From: Micrococcaceae bacterium UBA6021
Lineage (GTDB): Bacteria > Actinomycetota > Actinomycetes > Actinomycetales > Micrococcaceae
NCBI GenBank assembly: GCA_002427975.1
Contig: DIZT01000200.1
Location: forward strand, 1-5,130
Direction: 5' to 3'
Length of the DNA stretch: 5,130 bases
Shown here piece after piece: positions 1-5,130 of the stretch (its first letter is position 1; the number at the start of each line of letters is the position of its first letter). Under the pieces are notes generated by a model, which was not told the origin of the DNA, did not search any database, and saw nothing but the letters and a program-made list of their open reading frames with translations. Both the position numbers and the translations under genes were made by a program.

Positions 1-67
1 CGGACGCTTTACAGCCCGCGCCGCGGCGGCCAGAATGGGTCGCACTACAGCCCTGTGCCAGAGCGTG

Positions 68-109
68 CTGTCACTCAAAGCCTGTCAATCACAGCCTGTC
101 AAGGGAGAG
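68..109 (+). repeat. 14-bp tandem repeat, two and a half copies, upstream of the methyltransferase
   Basis: Units start at 68, 82 and 96, each with CTGTCA. The first two units (CTGTCACTCAAAGC and CTGTCAATCACAGC) match at 12 of 14 positions. The third keeps only CTGTCAA and then runs into the ribosome binding site. The decamer AGCCTGTCAA occurs at 79-88 and 93-102. The spacing of 14 is exact. It could be a tandem duplication or a set of regulator half-sites; nothing here decides between them. Confidence 0.6.
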
Positions 110-110
110 G
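101..110 (+). promoter_or_regulatory. Ribosome binding site of the methyltransferase gene
   Basis: The purine-rich AAGGGAGAGG ends 9 nt before the ATG at 120. This supports that start over the internal methionine at codon 21. The site overlaps the end of the 14-bp repeat series. Confidence 0.7.
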
Positions 111-119
111 GGCGCCACC

Positions 120-965
120 ATGAATGACAAAGCGGACGTAGATGAGGCCGACCGGGCGTTGAAGCAGAAGCACCGGGCCATGTGGGCCTCGGGGGATTAC
201 CCGGCTCTGGCCAGCGAGTTGGTGCAGGATCTCGGGGCCATCCTGGTTGATGCGTGCGGAATCAAGCCGAAGCAGCGCGTCCTGGACGTGGCCGCGGGCG
301 CAGGCAACGCAGCCATCCCCGCGGCCATGATGGGTGCCCGGGTGGTGGCCAGCGACCTCACGCCGGAGTTGTTCGACGCCGGGCGCCGGCAGGCAGCCGA
401 ACGCGGCGTCGAGCTGGAATGGGTGGAGGCAGACGCCGAGGCCCTGCCGTTCGAGGACCACGGCTTTGATGTGGTGACGTCCTGCACGGGCGTGATGTTC
501 GCGCCGAACCACCAGAGGGGAGCGGACGAAATTGTCCGGGTATGCAAACCTGGCGGAACCATTGGCCTGCTCAGCTGGACACCGGAAGGGTTCATCGGGC
601 AAATGTTTGCCGCCATGAAGCCGTTCTCGCCGGCGCCGCCGCCCGGAGCCCAGCCGCCGCCGCTGTGGGGCAGCGAAGAGCACGTCCGGGAACTCTTCGG
701 CGACAGGATCACCGATACCCAGGCGCAAAAGCGCAGGTTGGCGATCCGCAGTTTCCAGCAGCCGGAGGACTTCCTGCGCTACTTCAGGTCCCACTACGGT
801 CCCACCATCTCGGTCTACAAGTTCATTGGCGACGACCAGGAGAAGGCCCGGGCACTGGACCGGGCGCTCACCGAAGTTGCCGATTCCTTTGGCGAGGCCC
901 ACGGCGATGCTGTGTGGCAAATGGAGTGGGAATATCTGCTGTTCACCGCCAAGGAGGTCCGGTAA
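120..965 (+). CDS. Class I SAM-dependent methyltransferase, substrate unknown
   Basis: The 281-residue protein should transfer a methyl group from S-adenosylmethionine; it has no signal peptide or membrane segment, so it is cytosolic. Visible motifs are: glycine-rich motif I at residues 54-62 (VLDVAAGAG); acidic D79 at the end of strand 2, expected to hold the SAM ribose; VEADAEALPF at 102-111, with D105-A106 at the adenine contact; and RVCKPGG at 140-146, the usual turn before strand 5. This is the Methyltransf_11/UbiE-like pattern. The C-terminal third, including a proline-rich loop near 170-185 and aromatic residues near 225-240, probably forms the substrate pocket. The opening KHRAMWASGDYPALA and the SWTPEGF segment resemble uncharacterised actinobacterial methyltransferases I recall. 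The stop overlaps the ATG of the next gene by one base, so the two are very likely co-translated. Small-molecule specificity cannot be assigned. Confidence 0.94.
   Translation: MNDKADVDEADRALKQKHRAMWASGDYPALASELVQDLGAILVDACGIKPKQRVLDVAAGAGNAAIPAAMMGARVVASDLTPELFDAGRRQAAERGVELEWVEADAEALPFEDHGFDVVTSCTGVMFAPNHQRGADEIVRVCKPGGTIGLLSWTPEGFIGQMFAAMKPFSPAPPPGAQPPPLWGSEEHVRELFGDRITDTQAQKRRLAIRSFQQPEDFLRYFRSHYGPTISVYKFIGDDQEKARALDRALTEVADSFGEAHGDAVWQMEWEYLLFTAKEVR
951..957 (+). promoter_or_regulatory. Ribosome binding site of the SRPBCC gene
   Basis: A strong AAGGAGG lies inside the last codons of the methyltransferase gene, 7 nt before the ATG at 965. It fixes that start and rules out the longer in-frame reading that begins at 542 inside the upstream gene. 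Confidence 0.85.
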
Positions 966-1396
966 TGTCAGGGAATTTTGTGGCCACATCAACTATCAGA
1001 ATCGATGCCCCGCCGGACCGGGTCTGGCGCGTCATCACCGATCCTGCCGCCGTGAAGGAGTTTATGTTCGGCGCGGACCTGGTGACCGACTGGACCGTGG
1101 GCGGGCCCATCGCCTGGCGGGGCGAATGGGAAGGCAAGCCCTACGAGGACAGGGGTGAAATCCTCGAGGTTGCTCCGGGCCGCAAACTCGTCCACACGCA
1201 CTTCAGTCCGCTCGGCGGCGAGGAGGACAAGCCGGAAAATTACCACACGCTCACCTGGATCCTCGAGGACCAGGCCGGCGCAACACAGCTCACGCTCGCG
1301 CAGGACAACAACGCCAGCCAAGACGCGGCGGACCACTCCCAGGGTATGTGGGACATGCTCGTGGCGGACGTCAAACAGATCGCGGAACGCGGCTAG
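965..1396 (+). CDS. SRPBCC / AHSA1-type (START-like fold) protein
   Basis: The 143-residue protein has the usual length of single-domain SRPBCC proteins, whose helix-grip fold encloses a hydrophobic ligand cavity. The N-terminal strand and helix (TSTIRIDAPPDRVWRVITDP, residues 8-27) are the family hallmark. They are followed by the G-[DE]-rich strands WRGEWEGKPYEDRGEILEVAPGRKLVHTHFSPL and a C-terminal amphipathic helix (GMWDMLVADVKQIAERG) that caps the cavity. No signal peptide or membrane segment is seen. In this superfamily the fold serves as a ligand binder, cyclase or hydrolase, or Hsp90 co-chaperone; small bacterial AHSA1-like members are mostly of unknown role. It starts on the last base of the methyltransferase stop codon (TAATG) behind a strong ribosome binding site, so a shared process is likely, for example binding the methyltransferase substrate or product. 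That link is inference. Confidence 0.93.
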   Translation: MSGNFVATSTIRIDAPPDRVWRVITDPAAVKEFMFGADLVTDWTVGGPIAWRGEWEGKPYEDRGEILEVAPGRKLVHTHFSPLGGEEDKPENYHTLTWILEDQAGATQLTLAQDNNASQDAADHSQGMWDMLVADVKQIAERG

Positions 1397-1426
1397 GCAG
1401 GACCCGCCGAAACGGGCCTTAAAGAA

Positions 1427-1482
1427 CCAGCGGCCGCCGTCGCGCCTTCCCCACAGGGGACAGGCACGACGGCGGCCGCCGG
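1427..1482. terminator. Long GC-rich hairpin, probable bidirectional terminator
   Basis: A perfect 13-bp inverted repeat (1430-1442 with 1467-1479, arm GCGGCCGCCGTCG) encloses a second stem: GCCT 1444-1447 with AGGC 1462-1465, and TCCCC 1448-1452 with GGGGA 1456-1460, leaving a 3-nt loop (ACA). One mismatch and one bulge interrupt an otherwise continuous stem. It sits between two convergent genes, 33 nt after the SRPBCC stop and 13 nt after the ptsH stop. On the ptsH strand the stem is followed by the moderately T-rich TGGTTCTTTAA; on the + strand no T run follows. A smaller hairpin (1403-1406 with 1413-1416) lies between it and the SRPBCC stop. Confidence 0.75.
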
Positions 1483-1492
1483 CGCAGAGCCG

Positions 1493-1771
1493 CTACTCGG
1501 CGTCGTGATCCGTTTCCAGGATCTGGACCAGGCGCTCCAGAGCGTCGTCCGCGCCGGTGCCTTCGGCGCGGAGCACCACAACGTCGCCGTGGGAGGCGCC
1601 CAGGCTCATGAGGGACAGGATGCTGGCGGCGTCCATTGCCTCATCGGTAGGCTCGCCTTCGCGGGCGATGGTGATGTCCAGGTCGAACTCGCCGGCGGCT
1701 TCCGCGAAGATGGCGGCGGGACGGGCGTGGAGGCCTACGCGGCTGGCGACGGTTGCGGTGCGTTCTGGCAT
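1493..1771 (-). CDS. ptsH: HPr, phosphocarrier protein of the phosphotransferase system
   Basis: The 92-residue cytosolic protein accepts phosphate from enzyme I on His15 and passes it to EIIA domains such as that of FruA upstream. The active-site signature GLHARPA spans residues 13-19, with His15 and Arg17 at the usual positions. The second signature appears as AASILSLMSLGASHGD (48-63). Ser50 falls where the regulatory Ser46 of Bacillus HPr sits, shifted by about four extra residues in the preceding loop (EGEPTDEAMDA). The C-terminal helix is acidic and ends at residue 92, slightly longer than the usual 85-90. The start is supported by AAAAGGAG at 1784-1777, 5 nt before the ATG. As last gene of the fru operon, as in Corynebacterium glutamicum, it may serve all sugar permeases of the cell and not just fructose. 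No second HPr or enzyme I is in the window. Confidence 0.96.
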   Translation of the reverse strand: MPERTATVASRVGLHARPAAIFAEAAGEFDLDITIAREGEPTDEAMDAASILSLMSLGASHGDVVVLRAEGTGADDALERLVQILETDHDAE

Positions 1772-1776
1772 TTTTG

Positions 1777-1784
1777 CTCCTTTT
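1777..1784 (-). promoter_or_regulatory. Ribosome binding site of ptsH
   Basis: AAAAGGAG read on the - strand, 5 nt before the ATG whose first base is 1771. HPr therefore has its own strong initiation signal and does not depend on coupling to fruA. Confidence 0.8.
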
Positions 1785-1790
1785 GTCTTG

Positions 1791-1813
1791 CGGCGCCTGT
1801 TGGTTCAGCGCCG
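1791..1813 (-). promoter_or_regulatory. Hairpin in the fruA-ptsH gap
   Basis: CGGCGC (1791-1796) pairs with GCGCCG (1808-1813) and TG (1798-1799) with CA (1806-1807), with one bulged C and a 6-nt loop. No T run follows in the direction of transcription, so it does not look like a full terminator. It lies 7 nt upstream of the ptsH ribosome binding site, and could be an RNA processing or stability element or chance in GC-rich DNA. I see no convincing separate ptsH promoter in the 67-nt gap. Confidence 0.4.
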
Positions 1814-1838
1814 GTGATAGGTAGTGGTTAAGGCCGGG

Positions 1839-3917
1839 TCAGATGGTTGCGGGAACGCTCCCCACGCTAGCAGCGGTCTCTGGCTGGCGGACGGCCCAGC
1901 GCTTGAGCGCAAGGACTGCCAGCGCAGTGACCACGGTCCCCACGAGGATCGAGACTACAAACATCACGAAGTTGTCGATGGCAAAGAAGACGAAGATTCC
2001 GCCGTGGGGGGCCTTTGAGCCAACCCCCGAAGCCATCGAGATGGCGCCTGTAATGGCACCGCCGAGCATGCTTGCCGGGATGACACGGAGGGGATCGGCC
2101 GCGGCGAAGGGGATGGCACCTTCGGAGATGAAGGATGCGCCCAGCAGCCAGGCTGCCTTGCCGTTCTCCCGCTCAGCCAGGCTGAAGCGCTGCTTGTCCA
2201 GGACCGTGGCAAGGGCCATGGCCAGCGGCGGAACCATGCCGGACGCCATGACGGCGGCCATGATCTGCCAGGGTGCCTGGTTTTCCAGCGTTGCGGCGCC
2301 GAGGCCGGCCACAGCGAACGAATAGGCAACCTTGTTGACGGGTCCGCCGAGGTCGAAGCACATCATCAGGCCCAGGATGACGCCAAGTGCAATGGCACTC
2401 GCTCCGGTCAGGCCGGACAGCCAAGCGTTCAGGCCCTTGGTGATCGCAACGATCGGGCCGCCGAGGATCAGGAACATCAGGCCGGACGCTACCAGGGAAG
2501 CAAGCAGCGGGATGATAACCACCGGCATCAGGCCGCGCAGCCAGCGGGCCACGTGCAACTGGCCGATGACGTGTGCGATGTAGCCAGCGAGCAGGCCGCC
2601 CACGATGCCGCCGAGGAAGCCGGCGCCCATGAACCCCGCCACCGCGCCCGCCACAAAGCCCGGTGCGATGCCCGGACGGTCAGCTATGGCGTAGGCAATA
2701 TAGCCGGCAAGCGCCGGGACCAGGAAGCCCAGCGACAAGCCGCCGATCTTGAACAGGACCGCGCCAAGGTAAGCGCCCAGCGGGCCCCACGCGTTATCCG
2801 GAAACTCCGTGGGCAGGTTGAAGAGGCTGTTCTGCACCACGATGGTGTCTGCATACTTGGTGATCAGGTAGCCGCCCATCAGGAATCCCAGAGCGATCAG
2901 GAGACCGCCGCCGGCCACAAATGGGATCATGTAGCTGACGCCTGTCAGCAGGGCTTTCTTCAGCTTCTGGCCGATGTGCTCGCCCTTTTCGGCGGCTTCG
3001 TTCTCTGCCTGCTCCTCGGCGCCGAAATGCGGCACGCGGCGCGCATTCGGGTTGTCCGCTGCCGCCAGGGCTTCCTGGACCATCTTGGCGGGCTCGTCGA
3101 TGCCCCGCTTCACTGGTGCGTTGATGACGGGCTTGCCGGCAAAGCGCTCCTTGCCGCGGACGTCCACGTCCACGGCAAAGATCACGGCGTCGGCAGCGGC
3201 AATGACTGCGGGGTCCAGGGGCTTGGCGCCGGAGGAGCCCTGGGTTTCGACCTGAAGGTCAATCCCCATCTCCTGGGCGGCGGCCACGAGGGAATCGGCG
3301 GCCATGTAGGTGTGGGCGATGCCGGTGGGGCAGGCGGTCACGGCGACCAGGCGTTTGGGCCGCCCGGTGGTTGAGCCTGTCGAAACCGCCCCTGCCGAAA
3401 CCGTGTCGGTGGTTGAACCGGGCGAAACCACTGCGGCAGGCACAGCACTGGCGTGGGCCGCCGGTTTGTCGGCCAGGGCGCCGTCCACCAGTTCCACGAT
3501 TTCCTCGCGGGAAGACGCGGCGCGCAGGGCTGCCGTGAAGTCCTTTTTGATCAGGGACCGGGCCAGCTTGGACAGCAGCTTCAGGTGCTCCTGGTCCGCG
3601 CCGTCGGGAGCGGCGATGAAGAAGACCAGGTCTGCCGGGCCGTCCTTGGCGCCGAAGTCCACCTTGGGGTTGAGCCGGGCCATGGCCAGTGTGGGTTCGA
3701 TGACCGCTGCTGAGCGGCAGTGCGGGATGGCAATGCCGCCGGGGATGCCGGTGGCGGTCTTCTGTTCGCGGGCGAAGGCGTCGGCGAAGAGGCCTTCAAC
3801 TTCCGACGCGCGGCCGGTGGCAGCTACTTTGCTGGCCAGGTGCCGGATCACGTCCTCGGGCGTGGTGCCCAGGTTCTGGTCGAGCTCGACCAGTTCAGTG
3901 GTGATGAGCGAAGTCAC
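1839..3917 (-). CDS. fruA: Fructose-specific PTS permease, EIIABC in one chain
   Basis: The 692-residue membrane protein imports fructose and phosphorylates it to fructose 1-phosphate. Domain order is EIIA, EIIB, EIIC. EIIA is about residues 1-150, with phospho-acceptor His66 in GIAIPHC and a second conserved histidine at 111. EIIB is about 188-285, with phospho-acceptor Cys196 in TACPTGIAHT. EIIC is about 316-680, beginning KALLTGVSYMIPFVAGGG, with roughly eight or more hydrophobic segments, GGPVNKVAYSF (524-534) and the sugar-site motif SEGAIPF (598-604). All catalytic residues are present. I chose the GTG at 3917 because GAAAGGA (3930-3924) precedes it by 6 nt and the fruK stop is 2 nt upstream. 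The frame stays open for 77 more codons into fruK, but these are shadow codons. The EIIA-EIIB linker (about 151-187) consists largely of a repeat, listed separately. Fructose rather than mannitol is supported by domain order and the neighbouring fruK. Confidence 0.96.
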   Translation of the reverse strand: MTSLITTELVELDQNLGTTPEDVIRHLASKVAATGRASEVEGLFADAFAREQKTATGIPGGIAIPHCRSAAVIEPTLAMARLNPKVDFGAKDGPADLVFFIAAPDGADQEHLKLLSKLARSLIKKDFTAALRAASSREEIVELVDGALADKPAAHASAVPAAVVSPGSTTDTVSAGAVSTGSTTGRPKRLVAVTACPTGIAHTYMAADSLVAAAQEMGIDLQVETQGSSGAKPLDPAVIAAADAVIFAVDVDVRGKERFAGKPVINAPVKRGIDEPAKMVQEALAAADNPNARRVPHFGAEEQAENEAAEKGEHIGQKLKKALLTGVSYMIPFVAGGGLLIALGFLMGGYLITKYADTIVVQNSLFNLPTEFPDNAWGPLGAYLGAVLFKIGGLSLGFLVPALAGYIAYAIADRPGIAPGFVAGAVAGFMGAGFLGGIVGGLLAGYIAHVIGQLHVARWLRGLMPVVIIPLLASLVASGLMFLILGGPIVAITKGLNAWLSGLTGASAIALGVILGLMMCFDLGGPVNKVAYSFAVAGLGAATLENQAPWQIMAAVMASGMVPPLAMALATVLDKQRFSLAERENGKAAWLLGASFISEGAIPFAAADPLRVIPASMLGGAITGAISMASGVGSKAPHGGIFVFFAIDNFVMFVVSILVGTVVTALAVLALKRWAVRQPETAASVGSVPATI
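3365..3429 (-). repeat. REP-like repeat in the EIIA-EIIB linker of fruA
   Basis: Two 23-bp copies, at 3365-3387 and 3407-3429, match at 20 of 23 positions and lie 42 bp (14 codons) apart. A partial third copy at 3392-3402 shares CTG[TC]CGAAACC. The better copy has the core GGTTGAGCCTGTCGAAACC, an imperfect palindrome (GGTT/AACC ends). Read on the coding strand in the fruA frame they give VSPGSTTD (164-171), VSAG (173-176) and VSTGSTTG (178-185). I remember this core as a common dispersed repeat in Arthrobacter and related genomes; that is from memory and untested here. Confidence 0.75.
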
Positions 3918-3919
3918 TG

Positions 3920-4915
3920 TCAATCCTTTCGAAGGGCCGTGATGGTTACGGCGTCCGGGGTGGTTTGGTGGACTGCCGGGACAGTGGAACCCGGCAGGGA
4001 AGCGGCGGCGGCACCGTGTGCCACTGCCTGACGGAGGCAATCGGCCGGGGCGGCGCCCTGGCCGTGGGCGAGCAGATAGCCAGCCAGCGATGAATCGCCC
4101 GCGCCGACAGTACTGACCGCGGCGACCGGCGGATGCGTGGCCAGCCACGCGCCGTCGGCCGTTACCAGGACAGCTCCCTTGGATCCGAGAGTTGCCAGCA
4201 CAGCACCCACACCGGAACGCACGACGGCGGCGGCGGCCGCTGCTGCAGCCTCCGGATCCGCTTCAAGTTCGTCTGCGGTGGACGCCGTGGCGAAGCCGGC
4301 TGCAGCAGCCAGTTCCGAGAGTTCCTCGGCGTTGGGTTTGAGGAGGTCCGGTTTCCCGGACACACCGTCCGGCGACGTGCCGGAGACTGCGGCGACGAGG
4401 GGGCCGCCGGAGGAGTCGACGGCGATCAGCGGGGCACCGCCGTCGGCAGTGGAACGAAGGCGCGCAGTCACCGTGGCGTAGAAGTCGGCGGGGAAGCCGG
4501 GCGGCAGGGAACCTGCCAGGACCACCCAGCTGGCGCCGCGGGCGCGCTCCAGCAACAGGGCGATCAGTGCTTCCTGCTGTTCCGCGCTCAGCACCGGGCC
4601 GGGCTCGTTGATCTTGGTGGTCACGCCGCCCGGCTCGGTGAGCGCCACGTTGGTACGCAGCGGCTCGTCGATGGGAAGGGCCGCGAACGGCACGCCATCG
4701 CGGAGCAGCCCGGCGAGGACGGGATCGCTCTCGGCGCCCGGAAGCACTGCGATGGTCTCCATGCCGGAGGCAACCAGGGCGCGGGAGACGTTGACGCCCT
4801 TGCCACCGGATTCCTGGCTGACGGAGACGGCCCGCTGGACTTCACCGCGTTCCAGCGGGCCGGGCAGGGCCACCGTGCGGTCCAGGCTGGGGTTGGCCGT
4901 GAAGGTGACGATCAT
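3920..4915 (-). CDS. fruK: 1-phosphofructokinase (PfkB family)
   Basis: The 331-residue cytosolic enzyme phosphorylates fructose 1-phosphate, the product of FruA, to fructose 1,6-bisphosphate with ATP. It begins MIVTFTANPSLDRTV, typical of FruK/LacC enzymes, with Asp12 in the substrate site. The first PfkB signature GGKGVNVSRAL is at 37-47. The second is STVGAGDSSLAG, with the anion-hole GAG and catalytic base Asp274. LLKPNAEELSEL in the middle is the usual KPN-xE segment. It is slightly longer than the common 305-320 residues, owing to a loop before LLKPN (GTSPDGVSGK) and an eight-alanine run (4226-4249). The start overlaps the fruR stop as ATGA. Upstream, GTGGTGATC (4926-4918) can pair with the 3' end of 16S rRNA and places its GG pair 7 nt before the ATG. 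The stop is 2 nt before the fruA start. Position between fruR and fruA favours this over tagatose-6-phosphate kinase. Confidence 0.96.
   Translation of the reverse strand: MIVTFTANPSLDRTVALPGPLERGEVQRAVSVSQESGGKGVNVSRALVASGMETIAVLPGAESDPVLAGLLRDGVPFAALPIDEPLRTNVALTEPGGVTTKINEPGPVLSAEQQEALIALLLERARGASWVVLAGSLPPGFPADFYATVTARLRSTADGGAPLIAVDSSGGPLVAAVSGTSPDGVSGKPDLLKPNAEELSELAAAAGFATASTADELEADPEAAAAAAAAVVRSGVGAVLATLGSKGAVLVTADGAWLATHPPVAAVSTVGAGDSSLAGYLLAHGQGAAPADCLRQAVAHGAAAASLPGSTVPAVHQTTPDAVTITALRKD
3924..3930 (-). promoter_or_regulatory. Ribosome binding site deciding the GTG start of fruA
   Basis: GAAAGGA on the - strand lies inside the last three codons of fruK and ends 6 nt before the GTG at 3917. 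No ATG start with a comparable site is available near the fruK end, and a TTG at 3923 would leave no spacing. Confidence 0.75.
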
Positions 4916-5130
4916 GCGATCACCACGTCAACGCCGGCCTCGGTCAGGGCTGCCGCCAGTTCGGGGCTGGGCTCGTTGTCTGTAATCAAGGTGTCCAGAT
5001 CTTTCAGGGAGGCGAACTGGACCAGGGTTTCCGCGTCCAGCTTGGAGGAATCGGCCAGCACCACGATGCGGCGGGCCGAATGGACGAAGGCTGCCTTGAC
5101 GGCGGCTTCTTCAGGATCGGGAGTGCTGAG
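4912..5130 (-). CDS. fruR: DeoR-family transcriptional regulator of the fructose operon, C-terminal part only
   Basis: The last 72 codons of a gene whose 5' end lies beyond the right edge of the window. The visible part matches the end of the DeoR C-terminal sugar-phosphate sensor domain: LSTPDPEEAAVKAAFVHSARR, then VVLADSSKL, then LKDLDTLITDNEPSP. The DSSK turn and the LITD strand are typical of this fold, which is related to phosphosugar isomerases. The N-terminal helix-turn-helix is not in the window. The gene ends in a TGA that shares ATGA with the fruK start, so the two are co-transcribed and probably translationally coupled. By position it should control the operon in response to fructose 1-phosphate or a related sugar phosphate; whether it represses or activates cannot be seen here. 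The fruR name rests on context. Confidence 0.92.
   Translation of the reverse strand, partial: LSTPDPEEAAVKAAFVHSARRIVVLADSSKLDAETLVQFASLKDLDTLITDNEPSPELAAALTEAGVDVVIA

Larger units (their letters stand above)
1..119. other. Left-edge stretch with no supported gene
   Basis: No recognisable gene lies here. All three forward frames are open from the window edge, which GC-rich DNA allows by chance. The frame-1 reading would end in a TGA at 121-123 that overlaps the methyltransferase ATG, but its peptide resembles no family I know and its third-position GC falls sharply in the second half. The reverse strand has stops in all three frames between 71 and 101. I read it as an upstream leader or promoter region, possibly with the tail of an unseen gene at the far left. 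No convincing -35/-10 pair is visible on the + strand. Confidence 0.5.

Noticed and set aside
79..102. Octamer AGCCTGTC shared by the upstream tandem repeat and the fruA linker repeat
   Set aside because: Eight shared bases are too few to claim a common origin, and the flanking bases differ.
542..964. Longer version of the SRPBCC gene starting at 542
   Set aside because: The extra 141 codons overlap the methyltransferase gene and resemble nothing; the ATG at 965 has a strong ribosome binding site and gives the standard domain length.
99..992. Long reverse-strand open frame opposite the methyltransferase gene
   Set aside because: It has no family motifs and mirrors a gene with clear SAM-binding motifs. 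Open antisense frames are expected in GC-rich coding DNA.
1403..1416. Small CCCG/CGGG hairpin after the SRPBCC stop as a terminator of its own
   Set aside because: A four-base-pair stem with no T run behind it is too weak to call alone; it is only mentioned with the larger hairpin.
2553..3374. 273-codon + strand open frame opposite fruA
   Set aside because: Its composition (rich in His, Gln, Ala, Gly) is that of an antisense shadow, and the - strand carries the conserved EIIB and EIIC motifs here.
3918..4148. 77-codon N-terminal extension of fruA
   Set aside because: It overlaps conserved fruK sequence in another frame, encodes a low-complexity Arg/Pro/Gly-rich peptide, and the GTG at 3917 has a proper ribosome binding site and the family's normal N-terminus.
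4226..4249. Eight-alanine run in FruK with GCC repeats
   Set aside because: Alanine runs in surface helices are common in high-GC genomes; only four GCC codons are identical, so strong slippage is not indicated.

Overview
The window looks like chromosomal DNA from a high-GC actinobacterium, most likely Arthrobacter, Pseudarthrobacter or a close relative in the Micrococcaceae. This rests on the very high GC, GC-rich third codon positions, the fruR-fruK-fruA-ptsH gene order known from actinobacteria, and a linker repeat that resembles a dispersed repeat I remember from Arthrobacter genomes. The genus is inferred; no search was run.

Layout. Positions 1-119 hold no gene I can support, but include a short 14-bp tandem repeat that runs into the ribosome binding site of the first gene. 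Positions 120-1396 (+ strand) are a two-gene unit: a class I SAM-dependent methyltransferase and an SRPBCC/AHSA1-type ligand-binding-fold protein, joined by a one-base stop/start overlap. Positions 1397-1492 separate this unit from a convergent operon and carry a long GC-rich hairpin, probably a two-way terminator.

Positions 1493-5130 (- strand, read right to left) are a fructose phosphotransferase operon. It comprises the C-terminal part of a DeoR-family regulator (fruR, 5' end beyond the right edge), 1-phosphofructokinase (fruK), a single-chain fructose permease EIIABC (fruA) and HPr (ptsH). fruR and fruK overlap by 4 nt and fruK and fruA are 2 nt apart. The fruA-ptsH gap is 67 nt and can form a hairpin.

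How the genes work together. Phosphate from PEP passes through enzyme I (not in the window) to HPr His15, then to EIIA His66 and EIIB Cys196 of FruA. The EIIC domain imports fructose as fructose 1-phosphate, and FruK converts this to fructose 1,6-bisphosphate for glycolysis. FruR is expected to sense the sugar phosphate. The operon promoter and FruR operator lie outside the window, to the right. The methyltransferase/SRPBCC pair has no visible link to fructose metabolism, and its substrate cannot be read from the sequence.

Most of the window is ordinary. The most unusual point is that the linker between the EIIA and EIIB domains of FruA is built from two and a half copies of a REP-like sequence kept in frame. 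I see no evidence of an undescribed multi-gene system.
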